Assembly: GCA_026075535.2 (NCBI GenBank)
Contig: AP026538.1
Coordinates: 744,001-808,000 of the forward strand
Length of the DNA: 64,000 bases
Source: Tricholoma matsutake
Lineage: Eukaryota > Basidiomycota > Agaricomycetes > Agaricales > Tricholomataceae
Direction of reading: 5' to 3'
Shown here: positions 48,178-60,426 of the stretch, in pieces
Layout of the letters: each line of letters opens with the position of its first letter
Numbering within the stretch: position 1 is the stretch's first letter
Translations under genes and position numbers: made by a program
Notes under the pieces: generated by a model
What the model saw: only the letters and a program-made list of their open reading frames with translations
Database searches by the model: none
Told to the model about the DNA's origin: nothing

Positions 48178-48989
48178 TCAGGGCGCAAGTCCGTCAATGC
48201 AGAGTGGCTCTATTTTGGTCCCTGTAATTACCACTGCTAGAATACTTGACGCAGCTTTGATGTTCTGGACCTGGATCTCCTCAAGCTGATCTGAACAGAA
48301 TCGCCGAAGCAAACTCTGTATTTCCCTTTGAAGAGAGCTATCAGACCCATCTCGGGAGCTCTGGCTTGGGTTATTCTTTGTCAAGGCATCCGTGGGTGCT
48401 GATGGCAGCTCATAGTCTGAATATCTGATATGGGTGCTGGGTCCAGTTGATTCGGCATGCCTCCTATGTGTGCGGTTGTGGCTAAAGTCATGGCTAGACT
48501 TGTCCCTGAGGAAAAATCTGTAAAACAGGATGACGATCATGTACCAACAATCACTTACAAGGTTTGCGGCCTAGCAGGAGCAATAAACATGTTTTGAGAC
48601 TGCATTTCGGCTGGAATGGGGGCTCCTTGCCATTCTGGAGTGTTGGAAACTATGTTGTGACTACGGAATCTTTGTGAGACGAGTAAGGACAGAGAATGCA
48701 TGACAAACTGCTCTGAGGCAGAGATCTAGTAGTGACCTGGGACTTTGGGCATCTGCATAGTCATTATAGGTGTCACAGGGCTCTCCACTTCCAACGATGT
48801 GGCTTCCGATTTGAGCTTCATCTGGGCAAAGTCCATACTAACGAGCTGTGTGGAATATTGATGAGATTTGAAAAATGCAGTATACCATTTGCTTATGTCG
48901 ATATCCCAAGGAGAGCAGGGAAATCTGGTTATACCGATTGTCTGCAAAGGGATAGCATTGTCATTCTTGAAAGGGGCGCTCTTCGACAT
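48178..48989 (-). CDS. Hypothetical multi-exon protein
   Basis: On the minus strand a true ATG at 48,987-48,989 opens 85 codons (MSKSAPFKNDNAIPLQTIG onward). A middle exon reads NIVSNTPEWQGAPIPAEMQ, followed by a 41-nt GT-AG intron (about 48,518-48,558), and the last exon FFLRDKSSHDFSHNRTHRR runs to a stop at 48,178. The last exon is polar, with a helical SLQREIQSLLRRFCSDQLE segment. The second intron looks good; the first junction (near 48,690-48,740) does not agree in phase with the splice sites I tried. No family recognised. Confidence 0.35.
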
Positions 48990-49560
48990 TAGGGAAAGCT
49001 GTACAGATTTTGCATGGGATGTAGATGCCTGCAGAGATTATAATGGGGGTTGCTATGTGAACCCAAGAATATGCAGGTGTCTTATCATGCAATGCTAGCG
49101 CAATCCACTGACTGATTATGATACTCCTTTGTCTTACGCTTCCAGGAACAACATCAGCAGATTCCATATGCGATCATGAGGCAACTGCATGTACACATAC
49201 GCCTGACCATGCATTGATCATGATCAAGATAATACACTATTGCATATGTACAGTGCATTTGGCTGTGACAAGAACTATGCAACGGTAGAACTTCAGTTCT
49301 GCGATGTTAACTATACATGACTGCAAAATGCCCGGATAATGATGTCAGTGTTCACACCATAGAAGCGTTGCAGGTATATGCACCTGAACTATTTATGTTG
49401 TAAGATGGAGTCTGCCTCTAGCCAGGCACATGTATGTGCACCAAGCTACATTGTTAGAATCTTACAGTAGTACTATCTAATTCGAAGCACAATTTCACTG
49501 GAGTCGCTACTAATACAGAACAACATAAATTGAAAGATGCCTGCCCATTTAGATCGGGAC
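48990..49560. other. Non-coding stretch
   Basis: No coding frame or RNA gene recognised. Confidence 0.35.
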
Positions 49561-49606
49561 AAGGGGTCCCTCTATATATTAGTACTACTAATAGAGGGTC
49601 TCCTTA
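49561..49606. repeat. Imperfect foldback
   Basis: Arms around CCCTCTAT and ATAGAGGG, extended imperfectly by AAGGGGT and CTCCTTA, with a TAGTACTA-rich loop. Confidence 0.6.
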
Positions 49607-49699
49607 TAATTAGGATATGGGAGTTTGGCCATGGGTCGAGATTTGAAAAGCAGTACCATGTGAAAGTGTTGATGCATAACCCAGCCAAACAGCGAGGGT

Positions 49700-49737
49700 A
49701 GGGAATTGCCGAGCGGTTGGATTCTCGGCAATTCCCT
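49700..49737. repeat. Foldback with GGGAATTGCC core (14-bp arms)
   Basis: AGGGAATTGCCGAG pairs perfectly with CTCGGCAATTCCCT across a 10-nt loop. It shares its core with the foldback at 52,071-52,130. Confidence 0.85.
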
Positions 49738-52070
49738 CAGCTCAAGTTAGTCATTATATGCAAATATAGAGGCATGATGTGGCTGCATACTCTTTTCGTC
49801 TCCAACATGTCACATTGCGTCGCATCTCGTTTTCATTGAATAGAACTTTATGTAGGGTATATATATCCTAAATGCTCTTATGATTGGATGTAAGTTATGT
49901 CAAACTTGATGGTAGATCTGGCAAATTGCAACCTGTCATCTTGGAGGTAATATTAATTCAAACAAAGAGGACCTTAGATCCTAACCGGCACCATCCAGTT
50001 CCATGTTCAGAGCTGATATGTGAGCAAGATTTAGTTCCTGTGTGCAGTCCTTCTACATTACAGTTGACCCAACTCCACTACCAGCCGGCATCTTTGCTTG
50101 CGCTTACTGCTTCTTCAGTTGTGAGCGGGACATTGTACTAGCAATCCTTCAGAAGAATGTGTGACACGGTCTAGCCCAGAAATCTGGCTGTGAAATTTAA
50201 ATGTGAAATGGTACTAACCAGGACTTCGGCCTGGTCACAATGAAATATTGGTAAATCTCCTAATTATAACACCGAATCCTTGCAGTATGATCATGACAGG
50301 TATTATACAACCCTTTCGTTCTAGATCCAGATCTTCTAGATTTGGAGTCATGAATGGAATCTAGATATAATAGGGAGTATCTAGGATAAGGTCGAAAACC
50401 ATTGCATATGCACTCACCATGAGGATACCGTGATTATTGTACTTCGGAACAGCAAATGCGATATCGATGAACCGCAGATCTGAGAGCTTGAACAAATGTA
50501 CCATGCCGTAAATGCGAGGTCATCTTCTAGAATGTTCAAACCTTTAGGAACCTATGACTAGTACTATTCCATATGGAAATTTGAATCGAATGGAGTTGCA
50601 ATTGCCTCGATGCATGTGTGAATGCACCAATACTTCAGGTTTAAATTTTCGAGGTACCTTTCCGATGTTCCACCACGATGTACAAATTTGGGGGGTTGTT
50701 TGTTATTGAGTAATGGATATATCATTATTACTATCGTTATTACTACCGGTATATATCTCTAACCTGTTGGATTAATGTTCCAGGACGTTTGGCTGCATGT
50801 AATGAACAATCCACAGGCAGAATAGATGACGCACTAATTTCAACTTGAACATCAATCCGAAATGAGCAGCCACGAATAGTTGATGAGATAGCGCACATGT
50901 GCATGTGCATGACATTTCGGGGCTTCACTTTTACCCAGTACTAGTACTATGAACATTGATATTTCCAAGGATGCGGCATGGCAGGGATCAATGGTGGTGG
51001 AGCTTGCATCATGTTTTCTGGGCCGATTTCGGGCCGAACTCCTCAATCAGACATTACGTGTGAATTTCTGCTCCTCCTGTGCATTTGAGGTAGAAAAATT
51101 TGTGTATTTGGAGTTGCTACTTCGCGTTTACAGCTCCAGAAGTAAACTGGTAGGCGATGTTTGTGTTCATTTGGACCCACATGGACCCACAAACAACAAT
51201 ATCCTGGCAAAGCAACAGGTCCAAACATAATATTATCTCTCCCAAAAATTTGGGTATATGCACTTGGAAAGGAGTTCAGAGGTGCGCAGAAAGATTCTAC
51301 ATATGGAATCCTTAGGTACAGGTAGCAAAGAGGGAAATGGATCTGGCATTGCAAATGTCAAAAATGATAGGCAAGACAGTACATTGCAGCTATGGTATGT
51401 ACCAAGGGTTAAGTGCCTGTAACGACAATGCCTCAAGATCTAGATGCCTACGTTGAATGTCTTGAGCAATTTTGTGCAAGAATTCTGCACTGTTGTCCTC
51501 TTGCCAATCATCTAGGACATCCCAATGATATAGACCACGCTGAGACTTATTATCCTCATTACCCTCGAACAAATTCTATATGGGCATGATAATCATAAGT
51601 GAATCAGAGGTAGGGTCAAAGAACACACCATAGTCGCCTTCACTCTCAAACGCATCGTCTTCACTCCCTTCATCAACCTTTGCTTCAATGTCCAAGAACT
51701 TTGCGATGTTGGTCGACATTAATCTAGAGTACCGATTCCTGCAAGAAGGAGTGTTGATATAGCTATGGAGGTGTGTAAGTTCCGAGTCCAAGCTCAACAT
51801 TTGACGTGCAGCTTCATTCTTTTCCCTGTTTAACTTTCCAAGTCTTCAATTCTCATATTTATATGCTCGCGTTTAACAGGCATTAGTAGGCCTTTATGTG
51901 GGAAGCCTTTCTTTCACTTATGCTAAACTATTTTGTTCAACACTAGGCTTTGTAGCCCAAGTATGATACTGACTGCAAAGCAAAAAGGACTCAGACTTAC
52001 CATTGAAGTTGTTGGTTAGGAAAGGAAAGGTGCATAGCCACATCAAGCTGTCATTTGAGCTCACTAACAA
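49738..52070. other. Mostly non-coding, with a possible acidic exon pair
   Basis: Minus-strand frames at 51,576-51,800 (RYSRLMSTNIAKFLDIEAK, then an acidic GSEDDAFESEGDYG) and 51,390-51,572 (DDWQEDNSAEFLHKIAQDI) could be exons of one decayed gene. The IAKFLDIEAKVDEG plus acidic run is faintly like the N-terminal part of Spt5-like proteins; I would not rely on this. The rest has no gene. Confidence 0.3.
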
Positions 52071-52130
52071 ACAAGAGGTAGGGGAATTGCCAAAGCCTTG
52101 TGTGGCTTTAGCAATTCCCCTACCTCTTGT
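52071..52130. repeat. Foldback with GGGAATTGC core (27-bp arms)
   Basis: Left arm ACAAGAGGTAGGGGAATTGC plus CAAAGCC pairs with the right arm at 52,104-52,130 with one mismatch across a 6-nt loop. A transcript would form a long stable hairpin. It shares its core with 49,700-49,737. Confidence 0.9.
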
Positions 52131-54097
52131 TGTTTGGCAGAGTTATACTTCAGAGTTGGGCATGTGCAAGGCTTTTCAACTTCTTCGTTCCAACTCCCAT
52201 GGCCAATGCGAATAGCATAGTACTTAGGCTAGTAGCCACATCTTTCCGTGTCTTTGCATAATATGTAGTGGCCAGTACCTACATTAGAGTGAAAATATGA
52301 AGTATCTGGTCCGAGCCAATGGAAGAAATGTTTTACTGGTAAGTAAGGATATACAGCAGTATATCCATTGGCTGGCACTAAACTATTCACTAGTCTACCC
52401 ATGTTCAAAATGTGAACAGATGAATGCCGATGCGCCGAACAGTTGGAAAGTTTCTTGTCGATAAGTAAAATACAATTGTCTCACCGAGTACGGCTTACCA
52501 TACATATTCATTCCCAACCCAAGTCCATCGACCTCCAATGCTCCTCCAGAATCTACCTTGGCATCAACCTCATCCTGAATATTATTCCAGGAATTTCGGA
52601 CCGCTATTCCCGTACAAGGTCAATCGAGTTTGGATTATATTGCAAGTGCCCAGAAGGATTGACCAGCGAAAGGTTGAAGCTGGTGAAGTTTTCCTCATTT
52701 TCATTTGCGTGTTCCATTCTGATTGCTGAAGAAAGCGGGCACTACTTGATCTTCGGTATGATCCTCCTGACCTCCAGCCTTGTCCTCTCAAGCTGTACAC
52801 TTTATGATGTCTACTTGGAGTCTGGCCACCCAATCTTGTTATATTATGCCTTCACCGTCGAGGAGGACACATGAATGGGGTTCCAAGTGCCGTCAGTGGT
52901 TGGCAGTGGCCACAAACTCGGTTAAATTGCACCAACCTTTTATGGTGAGCAAATTTTCTGGTATCAGCGGACAGTCTCTTGCGCTGTGTACCAATGTTTG
53001 TAGAATTGTATTAGTCATAATGTCATTCCTTTTCAACCTTCTAATCCTTTTCAGCCTTCTGTCTTCTTCAATCTTCCCATCCTGTTCAATCTTCCCATTC
53101 TGTTCAACCTTATTTTCCCTCTCCCATATTGCCAAGAATTTGAACCAACCCATCCTCAATTTGCCACTTCCCCATCCTCGCTTATATGTTCTAGAAAGCG
53201 TCTTTTTTTACCTAACCGAGCATTCCTGATATTGGAGAGATGTGGAGGACAGCATTGCATGACAACCAGGAAAGGTTCGCCGACTTTGCTCTTCAAGGGC
53301 TTGCGTAAGTCTCTCTCAACTTCTTTTGCTGATTGCAAAGGGCTTGAATGTTACACATCCGTGTTGACCCAACTATACAGCTCAATCAGTGCTCCTCTCC
53401 AGCAGCCGCTGTGCCTTTTACTCAACCATATATTGATCGTGTGGGAAGGGGAGGAAATCTGGTCGATTGCGACGAAATGGAAGCATGGCATGAGATCTGG
53501 TATTAGGTGCGTATTACCTTGATGTATGGACCCTAGACTGTAAGCCATGAATGTTTGACTGCAATTGACCACAACATTCTCATCAGCCTAGGGATATCAT
53601 TTAAATCTGGACACTTGACTGCTGATGATGTACTTGATAAATCACCTTTCGGATAAAGCCCAAAGAGTATCTCAAGCAGTTATCTAGCCAAGCTTGCTAA
53701 AACTCGGAAAGAAAAACCTTCGGATCGTGTGTTTTCCTTCCTGTTCTCTCGGTCAGACATCTTACTGATGCGCATTATACTTTCAAAAGAATTTGTAGTC
53801 AACAGTTGAGGAACAGCCATCTGGATGATTGCACTTCCTCCAATTTCCTATGTTGCGTGAACCAGCGACAAGTGTGCACTCTCTTGACCAACTTGAATAC
53901 TTCGAAGCTTGACAAATGCCTTTCTTTGTCTTGCCCACTTGATGCTGTCAAGCACCTTTGCCGCGGGGCACTGGGTAACCTGCTAGCCGCAACCCGAGGA
54001 ACTTTGCCTTCTCTCAAGTATATCGTCCACAGAAGCAGTCATAAAATGATGCTACGGATCGCATTCGAGGGCAAATGTCATGCCTAATTTAGAATTA
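52131..54097. other. Non-coding stretch left of the LINE
   Basis: Open frames at 52,443-52,874 and 53,806-54,087 have no recognisable domain. A pyrimidine-rich stretch near 53,040-53,110 repeats TTCAATCTTCCCAT-like units. Confidence 0.35.
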
Positions 54098-57000
54098 AGT
54101 GCACTAACAGTGGACAAGTAGACTAATGACATCGCCAGTGACAGATGCAGGAAGATTCAGAATTACCACTCTACAAGTCAAGGACCCGGTAACAAAAGAA
54201 ATTATCCAAGAAGCTACTAACAATGAAAGCAAGGGAAAACTGTTCTACAAAACTTTCTTCCCACCACCGAATCCAGCAACCACAACAGTTCCACAGGATT
54301 TTCAATACCCACCGCCGCAATAGACCTTTACTAATGTCACAGATGAACAGATACATCGAGCAATCAAGAAAATGAAGCCATACAAAGCCACAAGAAAGGA
54401 CACGGTACCAAACTGCATATTCATCCAGGTGAGAGAGGACCTTGTTCCACATCTAGGACCTCTCCTCCGAGCCACGAATGCGCTAAAATATTACCCACAG
54501 GAATGGTCCATTACCGAAACACTCATACTGAAGAAGCCAGGAAAGCCCGACTACACGTCCCCATCAGCATGGCGACCCATAGTCCTCTCAGATGGTATGG
54601 CACGACTACTGAATAGCTGTCCAGCAGAAGACATAGTCACCATGGGCAAACATTACAATATCCTACCAGCAAACCACTTTGGCACAAGGCCCGGACGTAC
54701 TATGACAGACTCGGTATGCATGCTAACAAAGATTGTCAAAGACGCATGGAGAAAAGGTCAGGTTGCATCTGTCTTATTCCTTGACGTTAAGGGTGCATTC
54801 CCCAGCATAGATATTGACAGGCTGATCCACAACATGAGAAAGAGAGGTATACCGCAGGAATATACAGAATGGATGAAATGACGATTAGGAAACTGCAAAA
54901 CCTCGCTCTCTTTTGATGACTATCAAACAGCATTCTTCCTGGTAATAAATGGTTTGGACCAAGGTGATCCTTTTTCTGGCATATGTTACCTCTTATATAA
55001 CACTGACCTATTGAAAATACCAATTCTCAGATTAGGCAAATGGGTGCTACTCATTGTCGATGATGCAGCTGTTATTGTGATTGGCAAGGACTTTCTAGAG
55101 ATACACAAAAAACTAAGGGACATCATGACACGCTTGGAAGAAATCTTCACATGGGCCAAGGATCACAACTGCGAATTCAGTATCGAAAAATTCCAGCTGC
55201 TCGACATCTCGAAAAGAACAGTCCCACATGCCTTTAATCCCAGAAAACGAGTCCCTATACCTCAGCAAGCTTTAACTCTAGGTAACAATGTTCGAATCCC
55301 ATCAAAAGATACAGCCAAATTCCTCGGGGTAATTGTTGACAACAAAATGAGCTGGAAAGAACAATGTGCAGTGGCTCTCGCAAAAGGACAAGACTGGATC
55401 ATATAGTTCAGCAGATTGGCCCGCGCATTAAAGGGAGTAACAGCGAGACACATTCGACAACTCTATCTTTCCATTGCAGTACCTCGCATGCTATACGCAG
55501 CTGACATCTTCTTAACACCACAGCGAAGAACAAACGCAGAACCAAAAAATGGAAAGTCAGGTCAAGCCATCATCAACAGGCTGGCAACAATTCAACGATG
55601 AGCAGTGATCATGATCACAGGTGCAATGAAAACCACAGCTACTGACATTTTAGATGTAATGGCAAACCTACTACCCTTCCACTTGCTGGTGGAAAAGGTT
55701 CAACAACGAGCAGCACTACGCTTAGCGACGCCTCCCCAATGCACTCGCTACACAAACCAGTCACGAACGCAGCCAACCGACTAGTCAAACACCACCCAAC
55801 CCCACTACACAATCTCATGCGTACCTACAACATCAAACCACAGCTAATCGAGACTGTCAAAACTGTACAACAAATTACAAGCTGGACAATGAAAGTCAAA
55901 GTACACATCCCGAACAACATAGACAAGGTCATCCAAGACATACAAGATGACAACTCAGATGTGAAGGTATATGCCGATGGATCAGGAATGCAAGGAAAAA
56001 TTGGAGCTGCAGCAGTACTATATCGCAATGGGAGGATGAAGACAAACATGTGATACAAGCTAGGAATCCAAGAACATCATGCAGTGTACAAAGGAGAAGG
56101 CATAGGAGCAGTATTGGGAGCCAAACTCATATCCCTGGAGTGGGGAGTACAGTCGGCTACCTTTTGCATCGATAGTCAAGCCGTCATTAAAGCCACAAAC
56201 CAAGCCCAGGACATTACATTTTCGACGCATTCCATGGAACCCTAGACACGCTGGGGACAAAACATCCCGGAATACAGATTGCAATTAGATGGACACCGGG
56301 ACACAAAGGAATAGAAGGAAACAAACGGGCAGATGAAGAAGCAAAGAAAGCGATAACAGATGGAAGCAGCAACCAAGACGGACTCCCACGACTTCTGAAG
56401 AAAACGATGCCCCAGAGCAAATCTGCAATGAAGTGGGCATATGGGGAGAAGCTCAAATGGTGAGCAGCACAAAAGATATGGCGGAAATCACCACAACACG
56501 AGCGAATGAAGAAAACAGACCCAACCACCATATGCATGTCAAACAAATACCTCACCCTGATCGCAGCCCTGCCAAGGAAGGCCACCAGCATCTTAACGCA
56601 GTTGAGAATAGGACGCGCACCACTCGCTAAGCATTTACATCGCATAGGAAAAGCTGACTCACCAATATGCCCTGCATGCCTACAGCACGACAAAACCATT
56701 GAACATCTCATGCTACATTGCCCTGCACACCATGCTGCTAGACAAATCTTACACAACAAAACCGGAGGAAGGGATATCAACATCACAAAATTGCTAACAA
56801 TGCTGAAAACCCTACAAGCACTATTCCACTTCATTGCCACAATGGGCCAATTCCACAGTACCTTTGGTGACATACTGAGATTGCAGGAAGAAAGGAGAAG
56901 AGGATGAGAAGGAGAATCAACCAGCCGCCCACACGCACTACAATATTCATGGTCCAAGCACCACTTATTCCAGCACCTTGAGTGCTTCGAGGACCACTGG

Positions 57001-57154
57001 TCTCTCCTAGCTGATGATGAAGAACAGGAAACACAGGGAAGGATAAATGCTTGCATTTGTACACATATGTATTTACTCTCTCTCACGTATGGCTCGCCCC
57101 AATGGAGAATAAATGGGAAAAAAAAAAAAAAAAAAAAAAAAAAAGTGCACTAAC
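54098..57154 (+). mobile_element. 5'-truncated LINE with target duplications
   Basis: An 11-bp direct repeat AGTGCACTAAC lies at 54,098-54,108 and again at 57,144-57,154, immediately after a poly(A) tail beginning at about 57,118. The element itself is 54,109-57,143. It has reverse transcriptase, RNase H and a C-terminal zinc motif but no endonuclease domain, so target-primed reverse transcription stopped early. The RT plus RNase H plus tail-finger order fits LINEs of the I/Tad1 type known in fungi; the clade is an inference. Confidence 0.92.
54126..56907 (+). pseudogene. LINE reverse transcriptase/RNase H polyprotein
   Basis: One frame (54,126-~55,735) holds the RT: IHRAIKKMKPYKATRKDTV, SAWRPIVLSDGMARLLNS, HFGTRPGRTMTDS, SVLFLDVKGAFPSIDIDRL, DQGDPFSGICYLLYNTDLL and the catalytic box as LLIVDDAAV. 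It is broken by TAG (54,321), TGA (54,879), TAG (55,404) and TGA (55,599). A frameshift near 55,738 leads to VKVYADGSGMQGKIGAAAV (RNase H), with FCIDSQAVIKATN and WTPGHKGIEGNKRADEEAK in further frames. The C-terminus (56,506-56,907) has a zinc motif CPACLQHDKTIEHLMLHCP. The protein would nick-prime and copy the element RNA at the chromosome. The stops are mixed TAG and TGA, unlike the TGA-only decay elsewhere in the window. Confidence 0.93.
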
Positions 57155-57989
57155 TAAGGTTTACAGTCATTGCTCTACAAAAGATTACCACCACTCGTGA
57201 TCCTCCTAATATTGCCAAAATGCTGCATTTACCCTTCATGTGGCTGCCACTGCTTGACCTAAACATTATGCAGCTCCAGGGACTTTTTCATTCTGCCGTT
57301 TGCTGAAAACCCTCACTTGCACATGAGTCGTTACAATGGTCTGTTGTGTACATGCTTCTCGAAAAATCAGCCTTGACTAAATATGCCTTACTACATATAC
57401 ATATGAAATGGGCAAGGTCTTTATTTGTCGAGCAAAGATTAGACAGCATCACAGAAATGTACTAATATATATATGGATGCTGTGGGTTTTAGCACAGTAC
57501 ACCTGTAGCTACAGCAGTTATGGTACTGTTTTATGGTATAGTGTGCGCAGCATCTAAAATCTCTCAAAAAGGAAATAGATCCATTGGGATTCCGAGTTGA
57601 TCGCAGTTTGGGCGATGCACTTATTAAAAGTTTGTTTGCAGAACAAACTGAAAAAGTTATTCTAGAACACATTGTAAATGTATCCTCCATTTATCCTGGC
57701 TACAAACCTAGTACTTAAAAGAAGTATAACCATGGATTTTCCTTTAAATTTGTTATACCATATATTCATCATTTTCTCTAAAGATAAATTTTGAATTTGT
57801 TCCTTGTGTGTTACTGATTTCATTGCCGAGCATCTTGCAGATGTTTTCTGCATGAGATCATCAGATCAACAGAATGGCTAATTGTAAAACAAATTTAGGC
57901 TTTGTCCATTGTTGAATCTGGGGATATTGCCATGGTTATTTTCTTAGTTTATTCGCAGTTTGTTCAACATAAACTCCGCAAGTTTATAA
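57155..57989. other. Non-coding AT-rich stretch
   Basis: It separates the LINE from the second Gypsy fragment. No gene or RNA recognised. The 5' half of the second Gypsy is missing here, so a deletion boundary lies near 57,990. Confidence 0.4.
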
Positions 57990-59339
57990 GCCAATGCCCC
58001 CTGTGTTTACGTTCCGGATATTGCGGACCTCCGCCTCAAAGTCTTACAATACAAGCATGATCACATTCTCTCAGGTCACTATGGGCAAAACAAGACCCTT
58101 CAACTTGTCTGATGGGAATATGTTTGGCCCAACCTCCATACCTTTGTGCAGGACTTTTGCAAGTCTTGTACTACTTGCAAATGCTCCAAATCACCCCAAC
58201 ACAAACCCTATGGGTTTCTCAAGCAACTTCCGGTTCCGGAAAGGCCTTGGAACTCCATTTCCATGGATTTCATCGAGCAACTACCGGACTCCAATGGACA
58301 TACTGCCATCCTAATCATTGTGGACCAACTCTCCAAGCAGGGCATCTTCATCCCCACAGTAAACGAAATCACGGCCCAAGAACTTGCCAATCTATTCGTC
58401 ATGCATGTTTTCTCCAAACACAGTGTTCCTTCTCATGTCACCTGTGACTGGGGTTCCAAGTTCATTTCCCATTTCTTCCGCTCTCTTGGACAAGCCCTGG
58501 ACATGAAAATCCACTTCACTTTGGGTTACCACCCAGAAGGCAATGGACAGACTGAATGCCTCAACCAGACCCTCAAACAGTACTTGTGGATCTTCTGCAA
58601 CTACCAACAGGACAACTGGTCTCAACTTCTACCTTCGGGAGAATTCACTTACAACAATGCTCCATCAGCTTCCACCGGAGTTTCACCCTTCTTTGCCAAC
58701 AAGGGTTACCATCCAAACATCACGGTTTTCCCAGAGCATGAACTAGCCTCACAAAGCGCATGCCACTTTGTGGTCGACCTTGATGATCTCCACCAGGAAC
58801 TCCAGAAGCAACTTGCCGAAGCACAGAAGCGCTATCAAGGCCCTGTGGACAAGCGTCGGGCTCCCGCTCCTGACTTCAAAATCGGCGACTATGCTTTTGT
58901 CAAAGGCGAACACCTACACATGACACGACCTTCCAAGAAGCTTTCAGAAAAGTTCTATGGCCCTTTTGAAATCATTGCCCACCCGGGTACCCACTCGGTT
59001 ACCCTTCAACTTCCGGATCACCTCCAGGCTGTCCACCCAGTATTCCATCTCTCCCAACTGGAAGAAGACACCCCCAACACGATTCCTAACTGTATCCAAC
59101 CTCTGCCTCCTCCGGTCATCATAGACAACAAACTGGAGTACAAGATAGCAGAAATCCCTGACTCAAAAATTGACAACCGCTGCCGATGCAAACTACTCTA
59201 CTTTGTGTGGTGGGAAGGTTATCAAGGAACAGACGAAGAAACCTCCTGGCTTCCCACTACGAAACTCGATCATGCCCAGGAACTCATTACAGACTATCAC
59301 ACTCATTACCCAGGGAAACCCGGTCCTCTCCCCACTTAA
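57990..59339 (+). pseudogene. Second Gypsy: integrase-chromodomain fragment
   Basis: The sequence starts inside the integrase zinc domain (VPDIADLRLKVLQYKHDHIL, GHYGQNKTLQ) and continues through CKSCTTCKCSK, the integrase core (NSISMDFIEQLPDSNGH), a GPFEIIAHPGTHSV region and a chromodomain-like end (FVWWEGYQGTDEETSWLP) to a TAA at 59,337. Protease, RT and RNase H are absent, so it is 5'-truncated. A TGA at 58,110-58,112 is followed directly by TGG; homologous elements usually have two arginines there. Around the second catalytic Asp the codon after GAC is TGG (58,449) where Arg is usual, and the Arg after the catalytic Glu is TGC (58,557). All four changes are CGN-to-TGN. The fragment is dead but belongs to a different Gypsy lineage from the 22-kb element. 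Confidence 0.9.
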
Positions 59340-59458
59340 CATTCATATGATCCTTAAAACAGAAACCCCATTCTCTCTCATTCATCTTACAAGTAAAGCA
59401 AAAAAAGAAAAAAAAGAAAAAAAAAATTCTATTTATTTTCTGGACCCCACCAGATTTC
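59340..59458 (+). other. A-rich spacer after the chromodomain
   Basis: Contains two A-rich tracts interrupted by G (about 59,396-59,430). It is not terminal, because the antisense gene and LTR follow. Confidence 0.5.
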
Positions 59459-60285
59459 CTACTCCTCCCTTACATCCTCACCCCCCACTTCCCCTGCTAC
59501 TTCGGGCAGGTCTTCCTGCACCTCTTTTCCTTCCTCCTCTTCTTTGACTGCTTCTTCTTCTTCTTCATCTTTGTCTTTGTCTTCCTCCTCCTCCTCCTCC
59601 TCGACCTCCTCCTTCCACTCCAGATCCAAAACCCCATGAATGTCCACCAGGGAATCCTGGAGGGCCAACACTCCCTCACTTATCACCCGGAGCTCCCGGG
59701 GCTCCCTCTTTACTCCCTTAACCGCCCCTACCAACTCCCTCAACAACTCCACAATTCCTTCATTGTTCTCCACCCCAGATGCTCCCGGTAACCCCTGCCC
59801 TTCCCAGATGTCCTCCTCACACTTGTGCTTCGCCTTGGTACAAGGCTTGCATGCACGACTGTGGGTCCCCACCCAGAAACATGATAACTTCATATTTGAA
59901 CATCTACTAAATGTTAGCACGGTAATAAACAAGAAGGACCATACTCACCTTTTACATGATATCGCGGCTTGTAGCCGGATATCTGCATCTGCCCCCTCTG
60001 CCCTCGCCTTCCCCTTCGCCTTATTCTTTGGGGAGGTGCTCCCCTCGCCTTCGTCATCCTCTGCAGCTTTCCGCTTTTTTTCCGCCCTCTTGGCAGCTGC
60101 CACTTTCTTTTTTGTTTGGCCTCTGTGGCCTTCTTCTCTGCCTCTAATCGGGCTGCCTCCCTCACAGCCTCCTCCACAACCCTGCACTCCTCGGCCTCCC
60201 TTGCCTCTTCCTCAAGACGGAGCTCTTCCATTAACTTTTCTTGTTGGGCCTTGAGGGCCATGATTTTGTCTGCGTGTGAAGACAT
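59459..60285 (-). pseudogene. Antisense coiled-coil/Cys-cluster accessory gene
   Basis: An ATG at 60,283-60,285 begins MSSHADKIMALKAQQEKL and a highly charged coiled coil (EELRLEEEAREAEECRVVE). A one-base change in an A-run near 60,101-60,117 shifts the frame; coding then continues as AAAKRAEKKRKAAEDDEGE. A GTGAGT intron (about 59,865-59,946) splices in phase and builds a Cys cluster, SCKSRACKPCTKAKHKC, like a small zinc cluster. The last part has a VELLRELVGAVKGVKRE helix and a long Glu/Lys/Asp tail. It lies opposite to pol, between the chromodomain and the 3' LTR of the second Gypsy, so it is probably element-borne. I recall similar charged, Cys-clustered proteins as high-copy families in Agaricomycetes; their function is unknown. 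It may bind nucleic acid. Confidence 0.6.
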
Positions 60286-60426
60286 CAAAGATTGGGTCGG
60301 GGTAAGGAAGTTGTGGAGGTGGTGGTAGTGGTTGAAAGAAGAATTGGGAACCCATCAAAATCAACATACCCGATGTGGACTCAAACATTCATGTGCCTCA
60401 TCGGCTCAGCACTAAGGGGGAAATAC

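Noticed and set aside
59459..59679. Lys/Glu-rich open frames as a separate gene
   Set aside because: They arise from the low-complexity tail of the antisense accessory gene read in other frames.
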